A stretch of DNA of 64,000 bases from Tetraselmis striata (lineage: Eukaryota > Chlorophyta > Chlorodendrophyceae > Chlorodendrales > Chlorodendraceae), in the NCBI GenBank assembly GCA_006384855.1, contig VCJN01001964.1:1-64000 (forward strand), in the 5' to 3' direction. Shown here piece after piece: positions 33,072 to 48,828 of this stretch (position 1 is the first letter of the stretch; the number at the start of each line of letters is the position of its first letter). Below the pieces are notes generated by a model that saw nothing but the letters and a program-made list of their open reading frames with translations, did not search any database and was not told the DNA's origin. The translations under genes were made by a program, and so were the position numbers.

Positions 33072-36000
33072 CCCGGTATCCCTGTATCCCTACACCCATA
33101 TTTATTAGGTAGCGGTACAGGTACCTGCACCGTACCAGTAGGAAGGAAGCGCCACGCGGCGGGTGATGCAAATTTCTCATAATATTTATGGACCAGTATA
33201 ACGCAGTGATGTATTGCATCATGCAACCTTAAACCTAATAAAACCCGATGCATCGTCTTCAAGCAGCAGTGTAGTTCAGCTGCAGCCGCGAAGTAGCACA
33301 CATATCTATTCGGGTATATTACGTAGTTTCTAGATCGTCTTTTGCAGCTAGCTCATGTAACTACGTAGCACATTCATTCATCTAAATAATGCGTAGCGAC
33401 TCAGTAATGTTTGTATGACGGACTATATATCAAATCACAATAACATATTATTTCATTTATTTTTCTCGCCGCCCGCCAGGACAGGACTGGCACCGGTGAT
33501 GCTTACACCATGTGCTGGAAGCGACACACTAGTAAAAGCATATGTCAATAATGGATTAACAATGACTGCCCAAGTGTGGATCATCATCAACAAATCATTC
33601 ATTGACATATCTAGTAGATAGGTACAAATCCATAAAGCCGCCCTTAGGTTGCGCGCCGCAACAGCAACTCATCTCGCTGTCTCGACCTAGGCGCGGATCG
33701 TTGAACGAACATGGCCGTCGTCGTCAGATGAGCATGCATATTCATGGCGGATAATTATGTGTACGAGTAGTATTCGTAGTGACGATGCGCAACATCAATA
33801 TTACTGCATCATCGGTCACTACGTAATATATACTGAGTTTTATTCCGGCTTTTGCTTGGCTGAGCCGTACTTAAACCTTTACTGACTCACACATCAGCGC
33901 GCCTACGCATCTGGGCGGCGCCTACGATGCATGTGACGCCATACGACGTCATCACGGATAAGAATATGTTGAACAATTGGGGTCCGTTTGAATGATGCCC
34001 TTTATAGCAACTGCCCCCAAGCCTCCGCCGGTCTGGGCGCGCTTAACCATGCCATACCAGACGATGTTGAACAACAATACGATACTCTTGCATGGGCATG
34101 TAAATGTCTTACTTGACGATGCTCATTTTCGAGCTCGGCGTACTAGTACCGGGATATCGCGCGCGAACTATTCATGTACGAGAATCCTATATGCGGGCCG
34201 CGCGCAGCACACAACAAACTTATTACTCACCCACCCGCCCGAGCTGCACCTAGCGCGCTCGCCGCCAGTGCGCGCGGCCATTGCGCATCACACCCCCCGG
34301 ATCGCAAACCTTGTCCCTTGGGTACACATTACTGACGGTGGTCGGGCAGGTGGTGCCCACAGTGGTCAACACCGGCTGGGTTTCCCATGCCGCCCGGAGC
34401 AGTACTGTCGTACTGTTTTGACATATGCCCGTCACGGCTATGCGCGAAATCGTTAAAGTATGGTATACAGCTTACCTAGTAGCTGTTTATAAGACGCCAT
34501 CATCGCCCATCATTCGATAACAAGCATACGGGGACGAATGGATCCAACACTATCATATATTGTTAAGTTTTATGTACATGCAAGCCTGAATTATTTCTAT
34601 AGCGAGTGATGGGTAAAGATCTCATGCTATCCACAGATTGATCTATCCCTTTGGCAAGCGCGTGTTGGAGTCCTTCTCACACGACACAGCAATCAACCCT
34701 AAACCTGCCCCTGCTCGCCCAAAAACGAGATATACCGCCGTGGGGGCGTGGGCATGGAGGCCGACAAGAGCTCGTGACTGTGGGAAGCGCGTTATTGAGT
34801 TCGTCAACGACGAGTGACGAGGTACCTTATTCACCCACACCCACACCCGGCTATGCACGGCAGAAGCGCTTGCGGTGTACTTAGACGTGCCTTGGCGATG
34901 CCTTCACGTTCCTCAAGCTGGAGGATGCAAGGGAAGCCGTACAACGGCTGCCCGACGTGTGCTACTTTCGACGAGGTTGCCATTTGACAAAGACCAACGC
35001 GAGCTCGCGTGGGAAGCGCGTGTTAGAGTCAGTTTGTGACGACGAGGTACATGCACTAGCGTACACCTACACCCGAATCGGTACGGCCTCTACCCCAGTG
35101 CCAACTTGTGTAAGGACGGCACGGAGTTTCCATGTGTTTCAAAAAAAGCCGTGACCGAATTTACCTGCCAAAGTTTGGTCGGAGATTTGCCGCCTCCCCG
35201 GATTCCACAATACATGTCCTTTGCGTTATTCCCTTCGCAGGGGGCGCCACTCCCTTCACCAGGTCGCCTCCAAAGATGGAGTGCCAATCTACGACTGCAA
35301 GGCTTTTTCGAGGTACGACATCGGCGGCAATCCTATCGTTTGGGCCACGTTTTTAAGGTCCACCACCGACGTGGCGAGATTGCGGAATAAGCTTTTCCAA
35401 AGATCTGAGGGATCGAAGAAGAATGCCAGCGGGAGACCGACTCCACCACGTTACCCTTCCCTTCAACGTCAATACGACGATGGCGTTCGCGGTCGCGGGC
35501 GTGGAAGAGGCCGTGACAGAGGTCCTCGCATATGCCAACAGAGACGAAGCAGCGGTAGAGGGCCCGATGTTTTTTGCACTGAACTTGCATTTTAGGCCGG
35601 AAACACGGGATTTAGTGCAGCAGCCCAATATTTGAAGGTTGCTATGAAGGATGCACCCACGAAAGGCTTCACCTAAAGGATGTATCGAAGGCTACACTAC
35701 TGAAGGATGGCTGCACTGAAGCTGAAGCCATTGAAGGCCCCACATAAAGGCAACACCGAAAGCTTAAAGGCTTCCATCACTGAAGGTTGATATGAAGGAT
35801 GCAGTTTGCGAAATCCGACTGAAGCCCAACCCTGGTATGTACCATGTATGAGCATTATACATGCTGATTACATGGTTCTCTTTTCGTCGCTAGGACATGA
35901 CTGGCAACAGCGCCACTTTAATTTTTTTCGCCCCGGGACATGACTGCCCAACAGTGAAATCCTTGCAGCGTCTGTACGACGGCCGTTTAGGCAGCGATCT

Positions 36001-36612
36001 AGTTCCGGAAAGCCTTGGGTATAGGCGACTTCGGTCCGATATAGCCAAGCAAATTGCCGAAGCATTCGGCAGGACTAACTGATCAAAACCAGTAGGTGTC
36101 TACTGATAGAATATCAAGCACTATCGGATCAGCACCGTCTAAAACACAGTGAAACCTTGCAGCACGTTTACGATGGTAATTGGCTAATTGCAGGGAGTTT
36201 CGACTGCTGCTGATCATCAGTCAACTTATTATTGTACTGTAGGGCGCAAGTACGAGAAGGATTACGCACCATACGCAGTGTGCTAGTCTCACTGCCTGTA
36301 CATCAGACCGCCTCTTCTGCTGCCGCTCCAGGTCATACCCTTTCAGTCGCGGCAGGACCCGTCGTGCGGCTGCTATAGCAGAATAGCCAGCACTACCGCT
36401 AGTTGCATGCGGTGCATCGTGTTCCTGCACTGCTGTGTCCTTTCCTTTGGCGTGAGACACCAGTAGTCGCTACACCAGAGGACGGCCTGCCGGGCGCGGC
36501 CTCATATTCGTCACCACCGTACCAGTACCGCCCCCGCGCGACGAGACCATTGCTGTAACAAAAGCGCTTAAATACAGGTGTTTCTCGGCGAGCGTGGTGC
36601 GCTGTTACTGCC
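33072..36612. other. gene-poor AT-richer island with degenerate duplications
   Basis: No gene model is supported. A GGAAGCGCGT-T-GAGT phrase recurs near 34658, 34779 and 35011 with GACGAGGTAC following two of them, so a decayed repeated sequence. Around 35640-35800 the words GAAGG and CTGAAGG recur irregularly. The phrase GGGACATGACTG / GGACAGGACTGGCAC occurs near 33480, 35891 and 35935, and also at 21670, so it may be a dispersed element end. Confidence 0.4.
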
Positions 36613-39600
36613 ATGGCGGCGCCCGTACAGCGCGACATGCCGCGCCCGACCCGCCGCCCGCCGCGGCGGGTCGCACGCCGTCAACGGGAATTTGCGGGGA
36701 CGGCTCTGCTGTTGGCAGCCTCAGTGGCGCTGATATATGCCCAACAAGACGCGGTACCCCCCCGCCCCCCCCCCCCCCCCCCCCCCCCCCGCCATCCGCC
36801 CCACGTCCCTCTCCGCGCCCGCCCCCCCAAACGCGCCCACGTACGAGCAACACGAACTTCGTTTTTTTTTTAATAGCTTCAGTCGCTCAAGACATCAGTA
36901 TGAAGGATTCGTTGATCATTAGTTGCTACCAGTACACGTAGACAGGACACTTTATTTGTACCAGTACTCGCGTGAGGGACGGTCGTAGCTGCCCTACTGT
37001 TGGCGGTCGCTACAAGCTTGTTCGATCTGTTGTAGCGAAGAATTTATCATAAATTTATCATATATAGCGTCCTCGCCGCGGCTGATAGCCTACCCCGGGG
37101 CGGGGGTCCCTTTGGTTCCTGTCAGCTAAGTGACTTTGTGGTTCCCTTGGCTCCTTCTTGGTTCTTGGCTCCCTGTCCTCCTGCTCGACCTTGGTTTCAG
37201 GCTTATGTCTCTCTTTTGCTGGCAACCTTTCATAGGTGCTGTTAGTTCTCTTTGTAGTGCGCTTTTGTAAAAGCCCTTATGTAATAAATCATTTTATCAT
37301 ATAAAGATTACATGATAATATGTGGGTAATGATCTTTCGGAGAATGACACTTTTTCAGGCGCTTATTGGTCGCTATGTAATGACTGCACGTACCCCTGTG
37401 GCCGTCTGGTAGAGTATTGCGTCCTCTTTATATGTCAGAGTAGCGACAACAGTGCATTACATTGAGCCGTAACCTAGTACCTCCTCTATACACCTACACC
37501 TCTGTAGCACCTACACCGCCACGGTCTCTGTTTGGAGCTCCCCCACACCGTCACCTCGAGCGCCGCTCCTCCACTCCTTATGCAGCCCAGAGTAGCATGG
37601 GATTCGCTGAAGGTGTCGCGGCGTGTAAAGTAGCGCCTACCGTGACGGGGTCGGCGCAGGCAACGTGCATACAGGTTGCAATAGGTTGACGACACCGTCG
37701 CGGCGCCGCAGTGCGGCCGAGCCGGCCGACGGCGTGGCACAACTGTATGACGAAGCCTAGCATGCTCCCGCTGCAGGTTCCATTTGAGGCGGAGGAGGCC
37801 GACCTCGCGGGGGCGGTGCCTGCGAATATCAGCTGCGGCGCGTCAGCCTCTGCCATCGGTCAGTCGAACTTACACCACCCCTCCCCCTCTCCCAGCTCCC
37901 TCACCGCCCACCTCTCGCGACCCCAGAAGCTGAAACTCTTACTCTGGAACGTGCCCCAGATGACGGCCTGCTGCTGTTGAGGTGGCGGGACAAGCTGGGG
38001 GGGCTGAAGGAGGGCAGCGTGCTGAAACACTGGAGTGATGCGGCGCGCGTGTGCACGTGGCGCGGTGTGGAGTGCTCCGCCAGCGGCCGTGTCACTGAGC
38101 TGTGAGACTCTGCAATCGCTGCCCCCTCTCCTCAATCACCCACGCCAGCGGACCCTGCATGCGGTCCTATCCCTCCCTTACCCAACCACCCTGCGTACAG
38201 GTTTCCTGCAGCAGCGCTTCACTCCCTCCCCCCCTCCTCCCTTCCTGCAGGTCATTGGGCGACAACATCGTCTCAGGGCCGCTGCCGACAGAGCTGTCCT
38301 GCCTCACAGAGCTGACGTACCTGTATGTACCCCCTCCATTTATAACCGCTAATTTAAGTTTTATGTAGATAGGTATATGTATATATATGATTCACGGTGT
38401 TCTTATTTATGATTCAGTTTATTTGATCATTTAGTTTGTGAAAGTATCATCAGCACTGGTCCTGTTATTGTTTTGAGAATGGCATCAAGGAACAAATATA
38501 GCCAAGGACTTTCTTCATGATCAAGTATTAATTAATCTCACAGAAGAACCCCCTTCGGATCAGATCCCGAATTCAATCAAGACCTCCTTCGATTTTTCCG
38601 ACCTCAGCCGTGTATAGCGGCTCGCGCAGCCTGAGCCCAAGTTGGGACCCAAGGACCATGGCGATGGTGCTGCGCGCTGCTAAATCATGCGCTGCACCGC
38701 TCAGGGACGTATCTAGCAACGAGCTGACAGGGACCGTCCCTGCACAGTACTCCACCCTCACCGGACTTGCCAGCATGCTGCTCAGCCCCAACGACCTGCG
38801 CGGCTCGCTCCCGTACGTCCCCCCTCCCCCACCCCCTAATGCCCCTTTTGCACAGTTGCTTGTGCAGCGACAGCAGAGAACTCGGTGCAACTGATACCAC
38901 TTACCCCTCTCGGCGCTCTGGTACTTTCATCACGCCCACGCACCCACTCACTCATCCACACTGTCAGGCATTCTGTGCGGGGAGGGTGGATGCGGCCGGG
39001 CTGACAGCGCTCTTGGCTTGCCAACAGTGCGGAATGGTCGACACTGCGCTTGCTGGAGCAGATGCGCGTGCGCGCCCCCGGGATTGCCGGGACGGTGCCA
39101 GCCGAGTGGGCAGGCGGCATGACAAACGTGCTGTCAGTGGACCTCGGCGGCGGGCTGACAGGGGCGCTGCCTGTTGACTGGCTCACCAACTGCAGCCGCC
39201 TGGAGTACCTGTGCGTCCCCTTCTTCTTGTACTCGAAGCAGCCATGCGCTCTCCGCACGTTCCTCATTGCAGCTGCCCACCCCTGCATGCACTCATCTGC
39301 GTTGTCCAAAATGCATTCAACTGCGTCACTCCCAGCTGCTGCTGTCCATGCTTGGCATTGATATCTTGCCATGCTTACGACCTGCCCGGCTCCTCCACCC
39401 TCTTTGATTGTCCCACTCATCATAGGCGCGCAGCTGGAATTCCTGAACCCCCTACCCCCGCCCTCTCCCCATCTTTCCCCCACCTCTGCTGCCATGATCA
39501 TCAGGAGCCTCTCCCGGAACCAATTTAGCGGGACACTGCCGGTAGAGCTGAGTGTGCTGAGCTCGCTGGAGACGCTGCGCCTCGCAGCGACATCGCTGTC

Positions 39601-42600
39601 GGGCGCGCTGCCGTCGCAGTGGAGCGTGCTGGCGGGGCTGCGCTACCTGACTGCCAATGACGGCGCGGCGCTATCGGGCAGTCTGCCGCCGCAGTGGAGC
39701 GCGCTCACGGGGCTGCGCGAGCTGCGAGTGGGCAGCGCGGGGCTCCGCGGCAACGTGCCGGCCACCTGGGCTACACTTACTGGCCTGGCGATTGTCGATC
39801 TGGAGCGCAACAAACTGAGCGGAGCGCTCCCTCCGGACCTGTCAGCCTGGCGCAGCGTGGAGAAGCTCCGCCTCAATGGAAACCGCCTCAGCGGTGAGTC
39901 TAACAGTGTTTTGAGAATGCACGACCCCTATAAGCCCCCCCCCCCCCCCCCCCCCCCCCATCCCGCCTCCCTGCCTACAGCCTTGGTGCCGGGGGCCATG
40001 GCATTGTGTTATCATGTTGCCAGATTTCTCCGCTTTGGTGGCTTGAGTCATTGCTCCTGTCATGGCATGTCATGGCAGGGATGCTGCCTTGTGGCTGGGG
40101 TAGCGGGATGGCGGCGCTTCGGGAGCTGTCCCTGGGCGGCAATCGCCTGACGGGTACGCTCTGCCCGGAGTGGAGCAACTTAAGCGCGCTGCAGGCAAGC
40201 CCCCCCCCCCCCCCCCCCCCCCTTGCCCCCTCCATCATTGTGCGGTAGTCTATCAGCCTCCCGCACTGCCTTGACCCCGGCATATCTTAGTTCTAAAGCC
40301 CTCCTGTTGTACAGAGCCTGGAAATGCCACACAACACGCTGACGGGGGGTCTTCCGGTCGGGTGGAGCGCGCTGACAACACTGCGAACTCTATCCCTCGC
40401 CTCGAGCCAGCTGTCAGGTACGCCGGAGCGTGAGCGTTGTTCTGTCTCTCCCTCTCTCGTGTGGCGTAGCAAGACGTGCCAACGCCCCGAATTTGGCTGG
40501 GAATGGGATTGGCTAATGCGCGATGTTGGCGCTTGGCTCCTCCACAGGCACCATCCCGCCCGCATGGCTGCACCTCCCCCAGCTGGAGACTCTCGACCTC
40601 TCCCAGAATAGCCTCACAGGGCCGGTGCCGGCCAGCGGCGGTACCAGCACAGAGCCTGTGCGGATCAGCAAGCTCTATCTGGCTTTCAATGAACTCACAG
40701 GTTGCCCCGCCGCCACCGGTGCCCTACCTGTACTCGTATCAGTGGGACGGCTTCAACCCCACTTACTGCTGTTTTGACTTTGGGTTCCATCTTCGTGTGG
40801 ACACCTAGGTGACCGCGTAAACTGCCAGCCAACACTCTGCTGACGAAACCCCCTGCCCCGTCCCCCCTCACTCTTGTGCAGGAACCATTCCCCCAGAGTT
40901 GTCTGCGCTGCTGACGCTCAGGCAGCTCTCCCTTGCCGGCAACCGCCTCACAGGCTCAGGTAGGAGCGGCGCCCCCATGGCAGCGCCTGCCCAGCTCAGC
41001 CCTGGGGCCCTTGTGCGTACGACCGCCAACGCATGTCTGTCGCTTGGCGCCCGGCAGTGCCGCCGCAGTTCACGGCGCTGGCGTACCTGACAGAGCTGAC
41101 CTTGGGCGGCAACATGCTGAGCGGGAGCGTCGGCTGGGCGGATCGGCTGCTCTTGCTGGAAGTCTTCGACATGTGCCATGTTACTCCGCCGGGTGGCGCC
41201 GCGTCAGTTGCTGACTCCGGCCCGAGTGCGCCAGTGCAGCGCAACGCCTTCTGCGGCGGGCTGCCGGCGCTATTCACTCAGGTGCTTCCCGCGCCCGTCT
41301 TTGACGCCCACTGCGCTTCTGGGGGTTTCCTGCTTTCACACGCCTCCCAGTATCTCAGGTGCGACGCACCGAGAGCGCGGCACAGCTCGCCGTTGTTGCT
41401 GCTGCCACTATTGCGTGTGGTATAAAGTTAGTTTGGTGCGAGGCTTTATGCCCACGCCACACAGTTTTGTGCAGTAGAGGAGGCAGGTGCATTTATTAGT
41501 GCTATGATTCTTAGAGACACAGATGATTTGGATGAACGATAGTGCCGCAGGGGAGCAAGGGGCATAGCTGGTTTATTTTGAGCTTTACCTGCCCTCCATG
41601 ACAGCGCTAGCTGTCCGCTAGTTGCGCAGCTGGGGCAGTCGTACAGGGTGGCTGGCCGATCCACTTGCAGCAGCTGCAATGCCGTAGAGGCTCCTGACAC
41701 AGTGGCTGATGCTGTACCTGTGCTTGGCGCACAGCCTCCGGCGCCGTTGGTGGCGCCAGGCCCACCTCGGCCGGAGGACGACGGACCAGGGCCGTCCTCT
41801 GGTCCAGGTGGTTTCCGGCCAGGGCAGGACAAACACGGCAAACCTCCTCACATGGCAGGCGGCAGTGGCGATGGCAGCGGCCCGGGCAACAGCGGCGCAG
41901 CGGCATCCCATGCCCGGCGTAGCTCTGACACCAGCTGCTTCACGTTGGCCACTTGCCCGGCGGATCCCCCGCCTTCCCCGCCCAGTCCTCCGCCGTTGCC
42001 AACTCTCCCCTCCTCGAATGACGACACAGAGCATGGGGCAATATCCAGTACTCGCTTCAACGCCATCCTCGCAGCCATTGCGTCCGGCGTGGCTCTGCTG
42101 GTCGCGGCCGGCACCGGCTGCTGGTTCGTCCGTCGCCGCAAGCGACACGATGCGGCCGTTCATCACATCTATCCCGAGCAAAGCGCCAGCTTCCATGATC
42201 TGTCTGGGGACCCTTCTCTCCGCGCAAACCAAGCCAAGGCGGTGGGGGGCCATGACGCCACCCGCAGCCTCAGCATTGAGGTCACTGGTAGGCACGTGCA
42301 CCTGCAGCTGGCGTCTATGCCGGCGGTTGAAGAAAGGAGCATGCTGTCGCCGCGCGCCCTCCTGGCCCGGCTGCCCAGCATGTGGCATATGATGCATGCC
42401 GGGGGAAAGAGCCTCCCGGCGCACTGCGACGCCAAAGGGATTCCTTACTTGCCACTTGACGTGGACAGCGACGACCACTCTGCTGCTGACTCCGCGAGCA
42501 GCCTGACGCGCGCCAAGAGCAACTTTGCGGTGGAGAGCCGGCGGCTATCCAACGCCCTGGGCGAGGAAACGACGCAGGGGCTTGACGTGGACCTCACCAT

Positions 42601-44340
42601 CAACTATGAGAGCGACATCCGGCCCTTCCTATCACTGAAGCTTGGCAGCGGCGCCTTTGGCGACGTGTACCTCGGCAAGTTCCGGGTGGGTTGAAAGCCG
42701 ATCGTGTCCTGATCAGGGCCAATGATGCCCTGCCATGGTGCTAGCTCTGAGAGCATCCCTTCGAGCTCTTCGGATATTTGCCGCCAGGCCCGCTGAATTT
42801 TCTTGGGGACATTATCAGCGTTGTATGGTTGACACGTTTTCACTCCCATTGCTAAATAGGGCTTTAGTTTAGCAGCTGCCAGTATGGCGCATTTCGGCAG
42901 CGCTGTTGTGCTGACTGTGTGCCCTTCCTACGGGCCATGGCCGCAGGGGCGCAAGGTGGCGGTCAAGCTGCTGAGCCGCGCCTTCCAGGGCGCCTCCACC
43001 GCGCAGTACCGGTCGTTCCAGCAGGAGGTCGAGCTGCTCAGCAGCATGCCACGCCACGAGCGTATCGTTTGCATGCATGCCGCCTGCCTCACTCGGCCCA
43101 ACATCTGCATAGTGTACGAGCTGCTGCCGACATCCCTACATGGACGCATGCGGTCGCGCACGGACCCGCCCCTCAGCTACCTCCAGGTTCTACGCATTGC
43201 TCGTGATGTGGCAGAGGGTGAGCCCCTTCCCCCCCCCCCCCCCCCCTCGTGCTGCACTTCCTACCCTTTCCTGCACATTCTCTGCCACGGTTGCTGACAT
43301 CATGGCACGGTGTACGCATTAGGCCTGCGATTCCTCCACCCAAGCATCATCCACCGAGATTTGAAGCCACAAAATGTCTTGCTAGACAGCGCGGGCCGCG
43401 CCAAGCTCATTGACTTCGGGCTGTCGCGTGCCAAGACGGCTCTGGACAGCTACGTGATGACCGACGCTGGCGGGACACCAGGTCAGCGAGGAACCCGCCG
43501 TGTTTGCATGCGTATGTCCTGTGTGTTTGCACTCTTGGCACCGGCTGCAAGTATAGTTCTGGCATTTGCTCACATGAGCAGCTCTTGTATTTTTTGCCTT
43601 GGGCGAAACATACATGCGGCACATCGGGTGCACATGCTCTTCAACTTCATGAAACCAAAAACTGCTCTGATGGCACTGAATGGGTACGTCCCTGGGGGCA
43701 TTGCTTGCCACCTAACGCAGGCTACATGGCGCCAGAGACCTTCGATATCAGCGGCCGAATCAACGAGCTCTCCGACATCTACTCGCTCGCGGTGCTGATG
43801 TGCGAGATGCTGAGCGGCGCTGACTCCGTGTGGAGCTCATACCATAACGCCGCTCAGGTGTGCCCCCCCCCCCCCCCCCCCCCCGAGCTTTGACCTGTGT
43901 TACCTTGACAGACACACGGTGACCGACCAAAGGCTGACATGGCCGCAGACTAAAACGCATCTCCCCTACTCACACGCCATCAAGGGGATCAGCTACTGGC
44001 GCTACCATAGCTGTGCCACTCACGGTCCTCACCCTGCCCTGCCAACGCTCTGCAGATCGTGGTCGCAGTCGTCTCTCGTGGCGAGCGGCCTGCCATCCCT
44101 GCGGGCTGTCCCAGGGGCATGGTCGCCCTCATTCAGCGCTGCTGGACGCAGACTGCAAAGGAGCGCCCATCTGCGGCAGGCGTGGTGCGGGAGCTGGACG
44201 TCTTGATTGTGGAGGCCGAGCGCAATCCGGGTGTGTCTGGACCAGACGCTGGGAGTCCGTCTGAAGCTGTGATCGCGGATTCCGGGCCACGCGCCGCCAG
44301 CTTGGCCTGTAGTTTTGGTAAATACCCAGCGCAACCATAG
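36613..44340 (+). CDS. LRR receptor-like protein kinase (17 exons)
   Basis: Exons 36613-36753, 37777-37858, 37960-38101, 38251-38322, 38705-38812, 39028-39210, 39505-39893, 40079-40194, 40315-40417, 40548-40700, 40882-40959, 41058-41281, about 41630-42685, 42947-43217, 43323-43481, 43721-43857 and 44056-44340 join in phase (1232 residues). A signal-anchor sequence TALLLAASVALIYAQQ comes first. It is followed by an LRRNT-type cap (DDGLLLLRWRDK...WRGVECSASGRVTEL), about 16 plant-type LRRs (for example LSLSRNQFSGTLP, LDLSQNSLTGPVP), a Pro-rich stalk (PPSPPSPPPLPTLP), a membrane span (ILAAIASGVALLVAAGTGCW) with stop-transfer RRRKR, and a kinase. Kinase motifs are complete: GSGAFGDVYLG, VAVK, QEVELL, HRDLKPQN, DFG, APE. 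An active membrane kinase with an extracellular sensor is likely; the ligand is unknown. Exon 1 is linked by phase and signal peptide only. The acceptor near 41630 is uncertain. Confidence 0.85.
36760..36790. repeat. C-tract directly after the first donor of the receptor kinase
   Basis: The donor GCG|GTACCC at 36754 runs straight into C-runs (to 36790). The same donor-then-poly-C layout recurs after donors at 38813, 40195 and 43858 in this gene. Confidence 0.85.
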
Positions 44341-44851
44341 AGGGCAAGTCCCTTTGTCCTGGATTCTTACATTCCGGAATCACAACACTTTTAAATCAGG
44401 CACATTCGAAAGTTCGAAAACAATCTGGAATCATTTAGCTTCATATAAATATGGATTAATAATGTTTCGCATTGCTGGCATGGACTAGTGGCTACGTCAC
44501 CGGACCCAACGTTTCGGAGCTTCGGTTTCACACCAAACCCCAGCGCGTTGGGAACCCGATGTGATTCCATGCTGACCCCAGTGATCAGGTGGTAATGGTA
44601 AAAGTCGTGGTAAAAGTCGTCGCCCATAGCCACCGGAGGTAGACAAATAGGCGGGCGGTCACCGATGAATATCAACCTCTCTATCTAGCGACGTCGTCAT
44701 CGTCGTAAGGATTGGGCGAATTTAAATTTAGGAAATTGAACTTACATTATATAGATTGATATGTGCTGCTAGTGCCCAACGTCTGCGCAGCCAACAATTT
44801 ACCAGGATTAAAATTAACAGCAGTAGGTGCACAGGGTACCTGTCTTATTGT
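44341..44851. other. intergenic, ending in left SINE target duplication
   Basis: No gene seen. Bases 44837-44851 (TACCTGTCTTATTGT) are the left target-site duplication of the following SINE. Confidence 0.6.
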
Positions 44852-45048
44852 TCGATTCCTGGCCGATGTATTTCGGCAATATCGTCCCGGCGTGTCCTGG
44901 GTTTCCCCGGTTGATGCATTAGCCCTTCGGGGTTCGAATGAGGCAATGGTCTATGGGCTATGCCAGACCTACGACTGCAGTTGGCGCACGAGGTCAAGTG
45001 CTGGGGCGGCTTCGGCCGATGTCCCGGGGCGAACTTTACTTTTACTTT
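44852..45048 (+). mobile_element. 5'-truncated tRNA-derived SINE
   Basis: 197 bp nearly identical to the reverse complement of 45210-45451 over its length. It begins inside the B box (TCGATTCCTGG) and so lacks the A box. It ends in a CTTTTA-type repeat tail. Perfect 15-bp target duplications TACCTGTCTTATTGT flank it (44837-44851 and 45049-45063), the mark of LINE-driven insertion with 5' truncation. Confidence 0.85.
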
Positions 45049-45209
45049 TACCTGTCTTATTGTCGATCCGGATTTCAATTGAGCTGACAATGTTCACGAA
45101 AAACATACTAATATTGAATAAAGCCGGGCGGCAAGACAATGCTCTAAGCGACTAAACTGTCCGACTTCTGTCTACTGGCACCACAGTAGCGGCGGTGTCC
45201 GACTGCTGT

Positions 45210-45451
45210 AAAGTAAAGTAAGGTTCGCCCCGGGACATCGGCCGAAGCCGCCCCAGCACTTGACCTCGTGCGCCAGCTGCAGTCGTAGGTCTTGCGTAGC
45301 CCATTGCCTCATTGGAACCCCGAAGGGCGAATGCATCAGCAACCGGGTAAACCCGGGACACGCCGGGCCGATATTGCCGAAATACATCGGCCAGGAATCG
45401 AACCCGGGTCTCTCGCATACGAGACGACCGCTCAACCGAGCGGACAAGGGA
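45210..45451 (-). mobile_element. full-length tRNA-derived SINE
   Basis: Read on the minus strand, the head is tRNA-like: CCGCTCGGTTGAGCGG matches an A box / D arm, and GGGTTCGATTCC is a perfect B box. A body of about 150 bp follows (GGCCGATGTATTTCGG...), then a short A+T repeat tail (CTTACTTTACTTTA). Imperfect target duplications TGTCCGACTGCTGT (45196-45209) and TGTACGACTGCGGT (45452-45465) match at 12 of 14 positions. The anticodon arm is poorly tRNA-like, so this is a SINE, not a working tRNA gene. Internal RNA polymerase III promoter boxes are intact. Confidence 0.85.
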
Positions 45452-45933
45452 TGTACGACTGCGGTATTGACTGCTGTCTACTCGTCGCACCACACGTCCG
45501 CGCCCGCCCGCCCAACACGGATCATCGCGCAAGTTTCACCCATCGATTTTTCTGGGCCGCTCGCGGCAGCAGCCCTCAAATCAGCACCCGCCCCGGCCGG
45601 CTAGGGCAGGACATGCCACTGCGCCCTTTCTGACGGCAGGAACCCTACAAGCCGTTGCGTGCCACTGGTGACCAGCGCTGATGACGGGGATAACATTCCC
45701 CGTCTCCCCGACTACAATCGGAAGCACGACCTCCGACGCGCTTTCGAGTCGGTACCGTTAGATCGGTTGGGAGAACAACACTACAACAGCAGCGGCCCAC
45801 AAGACTGCACACTGCGCTCACTCGCCTCAGCTGGCACTCGCGGCCCTGAATCCACACCCGCTGCTCTCCCACCCTCAAAGGCACATCGGGCGCGCAGGTG
45901 GGGACACAGATCCCCCCTGCGTTCCACACGAAG

Positions 45934-46150
45934 GATGCGGCTCACGGCTGGGCCGGGAAACAAAGACGACTCGGACCTGCCTGGCAAGGTGATGGAGGCC
46001 GTAGTGGAGCAGATGCGGGCGGGTGCACGGCGGCCCATCGAGCTGAGGAACGCGCTCCTGGATGTTCAAACAAACAACCCGAAGCTCCTGCGGGCGGTGG
46101 GCTTGCTCCTGCTCGCGGGGCTGATATCATCGTTCTTGTTTGACTTGTAG
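45934..46150 (+). CDS. possible tail-anchored small protein or last exon, hypothetical
   Basis: A frame ending at 46150 reads GNKDDSDLPGKVMEAVVEQM through LRAVGLLLLAGLISSFLFDL. An amphipathic stretch is followed by a 20-residue hydrophobic segment at the extreme C terminus, as in tail-anchored membrane proteins. The frame is open upstream to 45659 without a clear ATG, so this may be the last exon of a longer gene (possible acceptor GCGCGCAG near 45897). Family unknown. Confidence 0.35.

Positions 46151-48828
<2,678 letters not shown>

Noticed and set aside
45350..45451. Functional tRNA gene
   Set aside because: A and B boxes are good, but the anticodon arm does not fold with a seven-base loop, and the sequence continues into a SINE body with target duplications.
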